From an uncultured Lachnospiraceae bacterium (lineage in GTDB: Bacteria; Bacillota; Clostridia; Lachnospirales; Lachnospiraceae): DNA of 64,000 nucleotides. Numbering within the stretch: the first letter of the stretch is position 1; each line of letters starts with the position of its first letter. Shown piece by piece: positions 1-9,354 of this stretch. Location of the stretch: NCBI GenBank assembly GCA_947243855.1, contig CAMXIK010000001.1:186001-250000 (forward strand), in the 5' to 3' direction. The position numbers were made by a program, and so were the translations under genes. The notes under the pieces were generated by a model. The model did no database searches, was not told the origin of the DNA, and saw only the letters and a program-made list of their open reading frames with translations.

Positions 1-2
1 AG

Positions 3-971
3 AGGGGATATTATCATCTGGCGGAGTGCAGGAAGAAGATGGGCGATTACGAGGGAGCGATTGCAGGCTGCCGCGCCGGTCTGGCCGTCTTTCCGAAGGA
101 CGAGGATACGTGGGAGCTGCTGTCCGACTGCTATGCGGAGACAGGCCGCCTTGAGGAGGCGCTTGCGGTGACAAAAGAGTGGTGCGCGCAGGCCGGAAAA
201 ACAGTGGAGTATTTTAATCAGGCCGCCTTTGTTCTGGTGAAGATGGGAAAGCTAGAGGAAGGCTTCCGATGCTACGAGGACGGAAAGAAGGAATTGATCA
301 AGAACGCGGCCGATAAGGCGGAATTGGCAAAGCTGTATGAGAAATGGGGAAACCGTTTTGACAGTATTGCCGACTTTGCGGCCTCTGCGGATCTGTACCG
401 GGACGCCGCCGTTCTCTATCGGGAAAATTGGGATCAATTAAACGTGGAGTGCAAGCTGGTTAAAAACAGTTATATGGCGGGCAACCGCGAGAGGGCGGCG
501 AAACACGCGGAGAAGGTGATGGAGCTGTTGAAAGAGCGGGGCGCCACAATGGAAGATTATTTGTCATATCCTAGTTATACGCCGATCCGTATGGGATGGA
601 TGGCTTGGATCGAGCTGGCCTTGGGGAATAAGGAGAAAGCCAAGGAATATTTTGAGAAGATGGAGCAGATCAGGCCCTGCACGGGGTGCGGCTATCAGCA
701 ATGTTTTGAGTCTTCCCTGTGGCTGGCATTTTATCATTATGCAGAGGGAGACTATGAGAAAGCGACGGAGCTGTTAGCGGAGACGTTAAAGAGAAATCCG
801 GATGAGCAGACTGCGGAGTATCTCTTGCAGAAGATGCAGAATCAAACGGGAGAAAGCGGCGCGGCGGGCAGACGTTTCCCGCAAAAACCAGATGGAAGCA
901 CGCGGGCGCAGGATGCGGAACAAAAGCAGGGATTCTTAGAGAAGCTATTTCGCAGAAAAACGCAAAAATAG
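3..971 (+). CDS. TPR-repeat protein (5' end outside window)
   Basis: Tetratricopeptide-repeat protein, probably a cytoplasmic scaffold or chaperone partner. The ORF track starts at the ATG at 39, but the frame is open to the window edge. The upstream codons read RGYYHLAECRKK, which is half of a TPR helix pair, so the gene is truncated at the left boundary and the true start is not visible. Repeats of the form GDYEGAIAGCRAGLAVFPKD and GDYEKATELLAETLKRNPDE mark TPR units at both ends. The C-terminus is a charged tail ending in LEKLFRRKTQK. It lies 25 bases upstream of an Hsp70 gene on the same strand, which suggests a co-transcribed chaperone module. The partner role is inferred from context only. 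Confidence 0.85.
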   Translation, partial: RGYYHLAECRKKMGDYEGAIAGCRAGLAVFPKDEDTWELLSDCYAETGRLEEALAVTKEWCAQAGKTVEYFNQAAFVLVKMGKLEEGFRCYEDGKKELIKNAADKAELAKLYEKWGNRFDSIADFAASADLYRDAAVLYRENWDQLNVECKLVKNSYMAGNRERAAKHAEKVMELLKERGATMEDYLSYPSYTPIRMGWMAWIELALGNKEKAKEYFEKMEQIRPCTGCGYQQCFESSLWLAFYHYAEGDYEKATELLAETLKRNPDEQTAEYLLQKMQNQTGESGAAGRRFPQKPDGSTRAQDAEQKQGFLEKLFRRKTQK

Positions 972-996
972 AAAGAACGAAGGGATTTGATAGAGC

Positions 997-2688
997 ATGA
1001 TAATCGGAATCGACTTGGGAACCACAAACAGTCTGGCGGCTTATTTTACGGAAGAGGGGCCACAGATTATACCGAACCGTTTGGGAAAGAGACTGACGCC
1101 CTCCGTGGTGAGTATGGATGAGGAGGAGCAGATTTATGTGGGCGATCTGGCGGTAGAAAGAGGACTTCTCTATCCGGGAAGCGCGGCCTCCGTCTTTAAG
1201 CGGGATATGGGAAGCGGCAGGAAATTTAACCTCCTGCACAAATCTTTTACGGCGGAAGAGCTGTCTTCTTTTGTACTCCGCGCGTTGAAGGAAGATGCGG
1301 AGACGTTTCTGGGAGAGCCGGTGACGGAAGCCGTAATCAGCGTACCCGCCTATTTCAATGACGAGAGGCGGCGCGCCACCAGAAGGGCCGGGGAGCTGGC
1401 TGGGCTTAAGGTGGAGCGGATTATCAGCGAACCCACGGCGGCGGCCATCGCTTACGGCCTGTATCAGAGCCAAGGCCATATGCGGTTTCTGGTCTTCGAT
1501 CTGGGCGGCGGCACCTTCGATGTGTCCGTGTTGGAGCGGATCGACCAGATTTTAGAAGTACGCGCCGTGGCGGGAGACAATTTCCTTGGCGGCGAGGACT
1601 TTACAGCGGTATTGGAGGATATGTTTTTTGAGAAATATCCGCAGTTTGACAGATTGACGCTGGATGCAAAGACCCTGCGCCACATCCATAAACAGGCGGA
1701 TAAGTGTAAAATCGGCTTCGCGGAGGGGAAGACTTCCGTTATGGAGTGTAAAATCGGCGAGGAAGTATATACTTATTCTGTGGAACTTCCGGCTTACGAA
1801 CATGCCTGCGGGGAGCTTCTTGACAAGATCAGGCAGCCCGTGCGGCGCAGTCTTTCCGACGCCCATATCCGTCTTTCTGATATCGACAAGGTGGTGCTGG
1901 TGGGCGGGGCCACCAAGAGTCCCGTGGTCCGTCGGTTTGTCAGCAAGCTTTTCCGGGCCATTCCGGATACCAATAGTAATCCGGACGAGGTGGTGGCTCT
2001 CGGCGCGGCCATACAGGGCGCGATGAAGGAGAGAAACGAGGCCATCAAAGAAGTAATTCTTACGGACGTCTGTCCCTTTACGCTGGGCACGGAGGTGGTG
2101 CGGGAGTGGGAGAAGGGCGTTTTTGAGAACGGCGTGTTCTGTCCCATTATCGAGAGAAATACCATTATTCCGGCCAGCCGTACGGAACGGCTTTACACGG
2201 TACGGGACAACCAGACGAAGATTCGGGTCAACGTCTTACAGGGAGAGAGCCGGTTTGCCAAAAACAATCTTTCGCTGGGAGAACTGAATATCGACGTGCC
2301 CGCCGCCCCTGCGGGGGAAGAACCCGTGGATGTGACCTACACCTACGATATCAATTCCATTTTGGAGGTGGAGGTAAAGGTGGTGTCCACCGGAAAGAAG
2401 GAAAAACAGATTTTCGGCGGCAAAAATGCAGACATGACGCCGGAGGAGATTCAAGAGCGGTTCGAGACGTTGTCTTACTTAAAGATTCACCCCAGAGACC
2501 GGGAGGAAAACAAGTATCTTTTGCTGATGGGGGAGAGAATCTACGAGGAGAGTCTGGGAGATCAGCGTTACCGCATCGAACAGGAGCTTCATAAATACGA
2601 ACAGGCGTTAGATTCTTACGATCCAGCGGCGATCGAGCGTGCGAAAGAGGAGTTTCGGACGTTTTTAAAGGAGCTTGAGGAGTTTTAA
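997..2688 (+). CDS. Hsp70-family chaperone, HscC/DnaK-like
   Basis: ATP-dependent chaperone of the Hsp70 family, cytoplasmic. At 563 residues it is shorter than DnaK (about 610-640) and close to HscC length. The ATPase domain is intact: DLGTTNS at residues 6-12, DLGGGTFDVSVLE near 168 and the adenosine-motif GGATKSP near 302. The substrate-binding half follows, with DVCPFTLGTEVV and NTIIPASRTERLYTV, and the C-terminal lid is short. It follows the TPR gene closely and is followed after 14 bases by hflX, so the three probably form one transcript. No J-domain protein or GrpE is encoded in the window. HscC-type assignment is by length and sequence feel; the Hsp70 family itself is certain. Confidence 0.93.
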   Translation: MIIGIDLGTTNSLAAYFTEEGPQIIPNRLGKRLTPSVVSMDEEEQIYVGDLAVERGLLYPGSAASVFKRDMGSGRKFNLLHKSFTAEELSSFVLRALKEDAETFLGEPVTEAVISVPAYFNDERRRATRRAGELAGLKVERIISEPTAAAIAYGLYQSQGHMRFLVFDLGGGTFDVSVLERIDQILEVRAVAGDNFLGGEDFTAVLEDMFFEKYPQFDRLTLDAKTLRHIHKQADKCKIGFAEGKTSVMECKIGEEVYTYSVELPAYEHACGELLDKIRQPVRRSLSDAHIRLSDIDKVVLVGGATKSPVVRRFVSKLFRAIPDTNSNPDEVVALGAAIQGAMKERNEAIKEVILTDVCPFTLGTEVVREWEKGVFENGVFCPIIERNTIIPASRTERLYTVRDNQTKIRVNVLQGESRFAKNNLSLGELNIDVPAAPAGEEPVDVTYTYDINSILEVEVKVVSTGKKEKQIFGGKNADMTPEEIQERFETLSYLKIHPRDREENKYLLLMGERIYEESLGDQRYRIEQELHKYEQALDSYDPAAIERAKEEFRTFLKELEEF

Positions 2689-2702
2689 GAAGAGGAGAAC
2701 TT

Positions 2703-4019
2703 ATGGAACGGGTGCTGTTGGTGGGAGTAAATTTAAACGACGGGGAGGATTACGTCGCTTCCTTGGAGGAGCTTGGCGCATTGGCCGAGGCCAGCAATAT
2801 GGAAGTGGCGGGCAGGGTCTGGCAGACGCTGGAGGCGGTGCATAAGGCTTTCTATATCGGTACGGGCAAGGTGGACGAGGTGAAGGCGCTGGCGGAAGAA
2901 TGTGAGGCGGACGTCATTATTTTCGACAATTCCCTTTCGCCCATGCAGATGCGCAATTTGCAGGAACGGCTGGAAAAGCCGATCTTGGACAGGAGCGCGC
3001 TGATTTTAGATATCTTTGCGAGCAGGGCACGTTCCAGAGAGGCCAAGTTACAGGTGGAGACGGCCAGATTACAGTATATGCTGCCAAGGCTTGTGGGGCT
3101 TCACGCGGCTCTTTCCCGTCAGGGCGGCGCCAGCGGTTCCATGAGCAACAGGGGAGCAGGCGAGAAAAAACTGGAACTCGACAGGCGCGTGCTGGAACAG
3201 CGCCTTACGGAGCTGCGCAGGGAACTAAAAGAAGTGGGAAACGAGCGCGAGACCCAGAGAAAGCGGCGGGTGAAGTCGGGACTTCCGAGGGTTGCGCTGG
3301 TGGGTTATACCAACGCGGGAAAATCCACGCTGTTAAACGCCATGCTTGATCTGTACGGCGGGGACGAGGGGGAGGAAGAAGAACGGCATGTGTTTGAGAA
3401 GGATATGCTCTTCGCTACGCTGGATACCACCGTCCGTAAGATTGCGCCGGAGGATCACCATGCGTTCCTGCTATCCGATACGGTTGGATTTATCCATAAG
3501 CTGCCCCACAACTTAGTGGAGGCGTTTCATTCTACGCTGGAAGAGGCCAGAGAAGCGGATCTTCTTTTACAGGTAGTGGATTACAGCGACGAACACTATA
3601 AGGAACAGATCGCCGTTACGAATCAGACGCTTAAGAAGCTTGGGGCCGACGGGATTCCCATGCTCTATCTCTATAATAAATCGGATCTGGTATCGCCTGA
3701 CGATGTGCCAGGTCTTGCCGGGGCGGAGGCGGAAAAACTGACGGAGCGTCTGCCTGTCGTGACAGACAGCGCGATTTATCTCTCCGCCAAAAAGCGGATA
3801 GGCATGGAGGAATTGATCGGCCTGATCGAACAAAAACTTTCGGGCGGGTATCGGGAGTGCACCTTCCTGATTCCCTTTACGGACGGCAGGGCGGTGTCTT
3901 ACCTGAATGAAAACGCGGTGGTGTATGAGACCGAGTATCTGGAAAGCGGCGTGCGGATGCGGGTGAACTGCAAGAGCGAGGATTACGGATATTATGAGAA
4001 GTATTTGGAAGAATCATAA
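2703..4019 (+). CDS. hflX: GTPase HflX
   Basis: Ribosome-associated GTPase that in other bacteria splits stalled or stressed 70S ribosomes. It is 438 residues with the usual HflX layout: an N-terminal nucleotide-binding-like domain (residues 1-100, with FYIGTGKVDEV), a glycine-rich linker and coiled region (QGGASGSMSNRGAGEKKLE), then the GTPase domain. G1 is GYTNAGKST near residue 201, G3 is DTVGFIHKLP near 259 and G4 is NKSD near 325. A C-terminal domain follows. The GAGEKKLELDRR signature linking the domains is typical of HflX rather than Obg or Era. The ATG follows an AGAGGAG ribosome site. Its position behind an Hsp70 gene fits a stress-response operon (inference). Confidence 0.96.
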   Translation: MERVLLVGVNLNDGEDYVASLEELGALAEASNMEVAGRVWQTLEAVHKAFYIGTGKVDEVKALAEECEADVIIFDNSLSPMQMRNLQERLEKPILDRSALILDIFASRARSREAKLQVETARLQYMLPRLVGLHAALSRQGGASGSMSNRGAGEKKLELDRRVLEQRLTELRRELKEVGNERETQRKRRVKSGLPRVALVGYTNAGKSTLLNAMLDLYGGDEGEEEERHVFEKDMLFATLDTTVRKIAPEDHHAFLLSDTVGFIHKLPHNLVEAFHSTLEEAREADLLLQVVDYSDEHYKEQIAVTNQTLKKLGADGIPMLYLYNKSDLVSPDDVPGLAGAEAEKLTERLPVVTDSAIYLSAKKRIGMEELIGLIEQKLSGGYRECTFLIPFTDGRAVSYLNENAVVYETEYLESGVRMRVNCKSEDYGYYEKYLEES

Positions 4020-4039
4020 GGCGGAGAAACGGGTTGGCT

Positions 4040-4465
4040 TTAGGGGATTGGCAAATTCTTCTCCAACCAATTATGTTGGTCAATAACGAAAGCGGTGATT
4101 CGTCTGCCCAACGAAAAAAATGGATTATACTCAAGGAGTACGTTGAAGAGATCCTTGAGGAAGAAGAGGCCGAAGCCGATTCCTACGCCCAAAAGGGCAT
4201 AAATGCAGTCCAATAAGAGATTCTTTACACGGCTTCTTTGTTTCAGGCATAATATGATGCGGATTAAAAGGGTTATCAGGACACACACCGGAATAAATAG
4301 CAGCAAAATAGTGACTCCGTTTTGTCCCGCTTCGTTATATACCAGCGGTGGACTGTCCAAAGGGGCACGAAAACAATGCGCTATGATTTCTATAAAGATG
4401 CCGATTTCTATAAAGGTCAAAACGATAAAGCACAGGGTAATGATCAGGAAACGTTTCTTTTTCAT
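4040..4465 (-). CDS. Small membrane protein, unknown function
   Basis: This 141-residue protein is not recognised. It has an N-terminal hydrophobic segment (residues 5-30, FLIITLCFIVLTFIEIGIFIEII), a second at about 50-70 (GVTILLLFIPVCVLITLLIRIIL) and a third at about 83-103 (LLLDCIYALLGVGIGFGLFFL), so three membrane helices are likely. A GAGAGG ribosome site lies 10 bases before the ATG on the minus strand, which favours this over the plus-strand overlapping ORFs. It is convergent with hflX (21 bases between stops) and is a single-gene unit. Nothing in the sequence indicates function. Confidence 0.7.
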   Translation of the reverse strand: MKKKRFLIITLCFIVLTFIEIGIFIEIIAHCFRAPLDSPPLVYNEAGQNGVTILLLFIPVCVLITLLIRIILCLKQRSRVKNLLLDCIYALLGVGIGFGLFFLKDLFNVLLEYNPFFSLGRRITAFVIDQHNWLEKNLPIP

Positions 4466-4571
4466 CAGGAAATACCTCTCACAAAAGCATTAAGGATGTT
4501 TTCATCAGGCTGCGATCTAAGTTCTTGTTGTCATTATAGTCTATTTTGGCGGGGATTGCTATGAAAATCCG

Positions 4572-4600
4572 TTGCACCCACAGCCTTTATCCTTTATAAT
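4572..4600 (+). promoter_or_regulatory. Sigma-A type promoter of the aconitase-family gene
   Basis: TTGCAC (4572-4577), a 17-base spacer and a perfect TATAAT (4595-4600) lie about 60 bases before the hydratase start codon. This is one of the best matches to the vegetative consensus in the window. Confidence 0.8.
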
Positions 4601-4662
4601 AATAGTTTAGACAGTAATCAACTGGGAAAAATTTGAAAAATTACGCAAATATGGAGGAGACA

Positions 4663-6960
4663 ATGATTCAATTGACAAATGGCGGCGCCTATCTGTTAAA
4701 CGGAACGGAGATCGTTCCGGACAGCGCGGATGCGGCGGCGCAGATTCAAAATAAGACCGGACGGGAGATCACAAAGGGCGAGGCGGCGAAGAACACCATC
4801 GCCTACGGTATTCTGGAAAAGCACAATACTTCTGGAAATATGGACAAGTTAAAGATTAAATTCGATAAGCTGACCTCTCACGATATCACTTTTGTGGGTA
4901 TTATTCAGACGGCGAGGGCTTCTGGGCTGACTAAATTTCCAATTCCTTATGTGCTCACTAACTGCCACAATTCCCTGTGTGCGGTAGGCGGCACGATCAA
5001 CGAGGATGACCACATGTTTGGTCTTACCTGTGCAAAGCGCTACGGCGGCGTCTATGTACCGCCCCATCAGGCGGTCATCCACCAGTATGCAAGGGAAATG
5101 CTTGCGGGCGGCGGCACGATGATTCTTGGTTCCGATTCCCATACCAGATATGGCGCGCTGGGCACCATGGCCATGGGCGAGGGCGGGCCGGAGCTTGTAA
5201 AACAGTTGTTGTCCCAGACCTACGATATCAATATGCCGGGCGTGGTGGGCGTGTATCTGACAGGAGAACCCGTCAAGGGCGTAGGACCGCAGGACGTCGC
5301 GTTAGCGATCATCGGCGCGGTGTTTGGAAACGGCTATGTAAAAAATAAAGTGATGGAATTTGTAGGGCCGGGCGTATCGGCGCTGAGCGCGGATTTCCGT
5401 ATCGGCATCGACGTGATGACTACGGAGACCACCTGCCTGTCCTCCATTTGGCGGACGGATGAGGAAATCAAAGAGTTTTATGAGATTCACGGCAGGACAG
5501 AGGAGTATCTGGAATTAAATCCGGGCGAGATCGCTTACTATGACGGTATGATCACGGTCGATCTATCGAAGATTCGTCCTATGATCGCGATGCCTTTCCA
5601 TCCCAGCAATACCTATACCATCGACGAGGTGAACGCTAATTTAAAGGACGTGCTTCATGATGTGGAGGAGCGGGCAAAGGTGAGTCTTGACGGCGCGGTG
5701 CCTTACTCTTTGCAGGATAAGGTGAAGGACGGCAAATTCATGGTGGATCAGGGAATTATCGCGGGCTGTGCAGGAGGCGGATTCGAGAATATCTGCGCGG
5801 CGGCGGATATTCTGCGTGGCTCCTACATTGGCGCGGACGGCTTTACCTTAAGCGTGTACCCGGCGTCTATGCCTGTTTATATGGAACTGATCAAAAACGG
5901 CTGCGCGGCGGCGATTTTAGAGACCGGCGCGGTGTTAAAGACCGCTTTTTGCGGACCCTGCTTCGGCGCGGGCGATACGCCTGCTAACAATGCGTTCAGC
6001 ATCCGGCATTCCACGAGAAACTTCCCTAACAGGGAGGGATCGAAGCTGCAAAACGGCCAGATTTCTTCCGTGGCGCTTATGGATGCAAGGTCGATTGCGG
6101 CTACGGCGGCCAACAAAGGCGTGTTGACGCCGGCGACCGAGTTTGACGGGGAGATCGGGAAGTATCAGTATCACTTTGACGCGAATATTTATCAAAACCG
6201 TGTCTTTGATTCCAAGGGCGTGGCGGATGAGAGTGTGGAGATTCAGTTTGGCCCGAATATCAAGGACTGGCCAGTGATGGGCGCTTTGCCGGAGAATCTG
6301 GTATTGCGGGTGGTGTCGGAGATCCACGATCCCGTGACGACCACGGACGAGCTGATTCCTTCGGGGGAGACTTCCTCTTACCGTTCTAACCCGCTGGGCC
6401 TTGCGGAGTTTACGTTATCCAGAAAAGATCCCGAGTATGTGGGCAGGGCGAAGGATATCCAGAGAGCGGAGAAGGCGAGAATGCAGGGAGAGCATCCCTG
6501 TCAGGCGCATCCAGACGTGAAGCCGGTAATGGGCGTGATTAAAAAGAGATATGAAAATGTGTCCCACGAGAATACGGGATTTGGTTCCACTATTTTTGCG
6601 GTGAAGCCGGGCGACGGTTCCGCCAGAGAGCAGGCGGCGAGCTGTCAGAAGGTGCTTGGCGGCTGGGCGAACATTGCCAACGAGTACGCGACCAAGAGAT
6701 ACCGCTCCAACCTGATTAACTGGGGGATGCTGCCGTTCCTGATCGAAGAAGGGGAACTGCCTTTCCATAATCTCGATTATCTGTTTTTCCCGGATATCCG
6801 GAAAGCGGTGGAGGAGAAGGCGGAGACGATGACAGCGTACCGGGTGTCTGTAGAGGAGGGAACGCTTACGCCTTTTACCTTGACGTTGGGTGAACTGACG
6901 GACGAGGAAAGACAGATTATTTTGAAGGGATGCCTGATCAATTACAACAAGGTAGTGTGA
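4663..6960 (+). CDS. Aconitase-family hydratase (YbhJ-like), 4Fe-4S
   Basis: Large aconitase-superfamily (de)hydratase, 765 residues from the chosen start. The track starts at TTG 4633, but ATG 4663 has GGAGGA at 4653-4658 in front of it and is preferred. Cluster ligands are visible: C369 in IIAGCAGGG and the pair C430/C433 in FCGPCFG, matching the three-cysteine pattern of aconitase. The substrate-side motif [20 protein letters not shown] is also present. The final swivelling domain is permuted or reduced relative to AcnA, and the sequence more resembles the uncharacterised YbhJ-type hydratases, so citrate/isocitrate activity should not be assumed. It is a single-gene unit with its own strong promoter and no tricarboxylate-cycle neighbours. 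Confidence 0.88.
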   Translation: MIQLTNGGAYLLNGTEIVPDSADAAAQIQNKTGREITKGEAAKNTIAYGILEKHNTSGNMDKLKIKFDKLTSHDITFVGIIQTARASGLTKFPIPYVLTNCHNSLCAVGGTINEDDHMFGLTCAKRYGGVYVPPHQAVIHQYAREMLAGGGTMILGSDSHTRYGALGTMAMGEGGPELVKQLLSQTYDINMPGVVGVYLTGEPVKGVGPQDVALAIIGAVFGNGYVKNKVMEFVGPGVSALSADFRIGIDVMTTETTCLSSIWRTDEEIKEFYEIHGRTEEYLELNPGEIAYYDGMITVDLSKIRPMIAMPFHPSNTYTIDEVNANLKDVLHDVEERAKVSLDGAVPYSLQDKVKDGKFMVDQGIIAGCAGGGFENICAAADILRGSYIGADGFTLSVYPASMPVYMELIKNGCAAAILETGAVLKTAFCGPCFGAGDTPANNAFSIRHSTRNFPNREGSKLQNGQISSVALMDARSIAATAANKGVLTPATEFDGEIGKYQYHFDANIYQNRVFDSKGVADESVEIQFGPNIKDWPVMGALPENLVLRVVSEIHDPVTTTDELIPSGETSSYRSNPLGLAEFTLSRKDPEYVGRAKDIQRAEKARMQGEHPCQAHPDVKPVMGVIKKRYENVSHENTGFGSTIFAVKPGDGSAREQAASCQKVLGGWANIANEYATKRYRSNLINWGMLPFLIEEGELPFHNLDYLFFPDIRKAVEEKAETMTAYRVSVEEGTLTPFTLTLGELTDEERQIILKGCLINYNKVV

Positions 6961-6993
6961 GAAGCGGCATTCTTCGCATGAGTTAGGGGAATT

Positions 6994-7992
6994 ATGGATA
7001 ATGGGGTGAAGAAAGAGACAGGGGGGCGTTTTAACCCATATGTCTTAATAGGCATTGTTCTGGGGATAGCGGCGGTGGCGATCGCTGTGACGACCCAGAA
7101 CAACATAAAAAATAATGACAGCGCACAGGAGAGCATACCGGCGAGTACAGATGCGGGAACTGCGCAGGTGTCGATTACGCTGCCGGGGCTGGAACAGGAA
7201 AAGCCGGAAGTGGATTCCTCGAAGGAGATTGTGAACGACGTGCTTCTAAGCAATGTGCCGAGGGCGGACTACAGCTATTCTTTCAATGGAAAGATGAACG
7301 ACGCGGCGGTTGTGACGAGGACTGATGAGGAAGGACAGCTAACGACTGGCGTTTATCCGGAGATCACGGAGGATGTTTATCCCCTGTTTACGGAGGGGAT
7401 TGACGGGGAAGCCCTCTATCTTGACGGCAGCTACGGGGTGCAGCTTCTGGGGGTGGAGGCGTTAAACGAATCCTACACGATCTCGTTCTGGTTTCGTGCG
7501 GACGAGATGCGTGACTGGGCGCCTTTTTTGATGATCGGTTCCCATCTGATGGATGTGGGAGGGAGCCAGAGCTATCTGTCCTTTAACAAAAAGACGACGG
7601 AGGAAGGCGAGGAGGTTGTGCCGATTTTCAATACCATCGACGCGGCGTTTAATAACTCCTGCGAGGTAAGGCCGTCCATGGATCAGAAGAAGTGTATCGA
7701 GCTGAACGATTGGAATTATATCACCATCTGCGTGGACGCTGATGATGCCTCCGGGCTGGAAGAGGGAAGGGCCATGGGGTATCTGTATTTAAACAGTGAA
7801 TTGATCGGTTCAGGGGAGGTTTCTAAGCTCAATATGAATCCGGAGAGTGTGAAAGCATATCTGGGGATTAGCTGTTACGACGAGCTGTTCCGAGCCACCT
7901 ATGATGAAATACATATTTGGAAGCAGGTTCTGAGCGAAAGCCAGATCAGCAGTATGTATACGGCGTACATCAACGCTGACGGGGAAGAGTAG
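6994..7992 (+). CDS. Membrane-anchored LamG/concanavalin-like surface protein
   Basis: This 332-residue protein has a short basic N-terminus, one transmembrane segment at about residues 14-34 (PYVLIGIVLGIAAVAIAV) and a low-complexity linker. A beta-rich domain follows from about residue 85, of the laminin-G-like/concanavalin A-like lectin type: YSFNGKMNDAAVV, ALYLDGSYGVQLLG, YTISFWFRADEMRDW, WNYITICVD and a closing FRATYDEIHIWKQVLSESQISSMY. The last two elements are the classic end of such folds. It should face outside the membrane and may bind carbohydrate, but the ligand is unknown. It follows the hydratase by 33 bases. Confidence 0.78.
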   Translation: MDNGVKKETGGRFNPYVLIGIVLGIAAVAIAVTTQNNIKNNDSAQESIPASTDAGTAQVSITLPGLEQEKPEVDSSKEIVNDVLLSNVPRADYSYSFNGKMNDAAVVTRTDEEGQLTTGVYPEITEDVYPLFTEGIDGEALYLDGSYGVQLLGVEALNESYTISFWFRADEMRDWAPFLMIGSHLMDVGGSQSYLSFNKKTTEEGEEVVPIFNTIDAAFNNSCEVRPSMDQKKCIELNDWNYITICVDADDASGLEEGRAMGYLYLNSELIGSGEVSKLNMNPESVKAYLGISCYDELFRATYDEIHIWKQVLSESQISSMYTAYINADGEE

Positions 7993-8098
7993 GAAAAGGT
8001 ATTAAGGAAATGGAAAATATTCCGATATATAAGATACAGGGAGAGGACTCATGGCCAGAGTTTGACTTTCCTGTAATCTGAATGATGTTGAGACCAGG

Positions 8099-8150
8099 GA
8101 CGGTATTTTTTAGGGAAAAGGAATTTCCGTAAAAGTGCCGTCTTTTCTAT
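8099..8150 (+). terminator. Long hairpin with U-run, terminator or leader structure
   Basis: GACGGTATTTTT (8099-8110) pairs over 12 positions (three G-U) with AAAAGTGCCGTC (8131-8142). The 20-base loop contains a second stem, GGAAA/TTTCC (8114-8118/8124-8128). TTTTCTATT follows. It sits between the LamG gene and the EF-hand gene, in a 234-base gap. It is either the terminator of the upstream gene or an attenuator in the leader of the downstream gene. No known riboswitch core was recognised. Confidence 0.6.
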
Positions 8151-8226
8151 TGCCAAGCGTCAGGGAAGGCGCTGTCTGGTGCACAGGCGGGTGTGGAAAA
8201 GCGGTCTTATACAAAAGGAGGGAACC

Positions 8227-9303
8227 TTGATTATTAATTCCAGTACCATTGGAATGCAGTCCTCCAGAAGCTCGCGTTCGACTACGTATGCGAGTGCGCG
8301 GTTTATCGGCGGCACGTTTACGAATGGGAAGAACGGACTAAATTCTCTCTTTGGAAATCAGCTCGACAATGGTGAAAAGACAACGGGAGAGGAAAAGAGT
8401 CAGGAGGAGGCGAAATTGGAAGACGTTACCGCGCACTGGCGGAATATGACCGGCGGATGGCAGCTTTCTTCCAAAAGAAACGATCCGCAGGAAGCGTTGC
8501 AAAGTATTAAGCAGCAGTGCGTAGATTTTCTGTTGGAGCTTTTATTCAATTTCCGTGGACAGAGAAGTGCGGGTAACAGTCCGATCGCGGCAGCGGCGGG
8601 CGGCACTATGATGTACACGGTGCAGGGGTATCAGGCGCAGTATTATCACATGGAGGAGGAGAACACTTCTTTTTCCACACAAGGTATTGTGAAAACGGCG
8701 GACGGGAGGGAGTTATCCTTCAATCTTGAGTTTGGAATGAGCCGCAGATTTGAAGAATACTATGAGGAAAATTATGTGACGTCCATAAACACCAAATTTA
8801 AGGACCCTCTCGTGATTAATCTGGATACCAATATCGCGCAGGTTTCCGATCAGAAGTTTTTCTTTGATCTGGACTGTGACGGCGAGGAGGAAGAGATCTC
8901 AAGCCTGCAGGCGGGCAGCGGCTTTTTGGCCCTCGATCTGAACGGGGACGGGAAGATCAACGACGGCAGCGAGCTTTTCGGCACAGAGAGCGGCGACGGC
9001 TTTAAAGATCTCTCGCGTTATGACGCGGACGGAAACGGCTGGATCGACGAGGCAGATCCCATTTGGGAGAAGCTTTTGATCTGGACAAAAGACGAGGATG
9101 GAGAGGATAAACTGTATCATCTTTCCGACTTGGGGGTGGGAGCCATCGGCCTGTCCCATGTGGGAACGCAGTTTTCCTTAAATTCTGCAAAAACAAACGA
9201 AACAAATGCTATGATCCGCAAGACTGGCATTTTCCTGTATGAGAATGGGGCGGTATCAACGATTCAGCATTTGGATATGGCGGTGTACAACGAGAAAGGA
9301 TAG
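8227..9303 (+). CDS. Calcium-binding EF-hand-repeat protein, unknown role
   Basis: 358 residues from a TTG start at 8227, chosen over the ATG at 8179 because AGGAGG (8217-8222) lies 4 bases before it. The N-terminus MIINSSTIGMQSSRSS has no signal peptide or membrane helix. The C-terminal third carries calcium-loop motifs: FFDLDCDGEEEE, DLNGDGKINDGSELFG (from about residue 237) and DADGNGWIDEADPIWEKLLIW. This arrangement is typical of the EF-hand-like/dockerin-like region found in many large secreted calcium-binding proteins and haemolysin-like proteins. A surface or secreted role is likely, but the export route is not evident. It is followed after 51 bases by spoIID. Confidence 0.8.
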   Translation: MIINSSTIGMQSSRSSRSTTYASARFIGGTFTNGKNGLNSLFGNQLDNGEKTTGEEKSQEEAKLEDVTAHWRNMTGGWQLSSKRNDPQEALQSIKQQCVDFLLELLFNFRGQRSAGNSPIAAAAGGTMMYTVQGYQAQYYHMEEENTSFSTQGIVKTADGRELSFNLEFGMSRRFEEYYEENYVTSINTKFKDPLVINLDTNIAQVSDQKFFFDLDCDGEEEEISSLQAGSGFLALDLNGDGKINDGSELFGTESGDGFKDLSRYDADGNGWIDEADPIWEKLLIWTKDEDGEDKLYHLSDLGVGAIGLSHVGTQFSLNSAKTNETNAMIRKTGIFLYENGAVSTIQHLDMAVYNEKG

Positions 9304-9354
9304 GGGAATAAAAAGACGGACATCCACATAGGAATAGGATATGCGGGGTGTCTC

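Noticed and set aside
670-1479. Long minus-strand ORF of 269 residues
   Set aside because: It lies across the TPR and Hsp70 genes in antisense, has arginine/proline-rich shadow composition and no ribosome site.
4034-4493. Plus-strand ORFs over the small membrane gene
   Set aside because: The minus-strand frame has membrane helices and a ribosome site; these readings have neither.
7993-8226. Possible c-di-GMP riboswitch before the EF-hand gene
   Set aside because: No match to the conserved c-di-GMP-I or -II cores could be found by eye; only a hairpin is supported.
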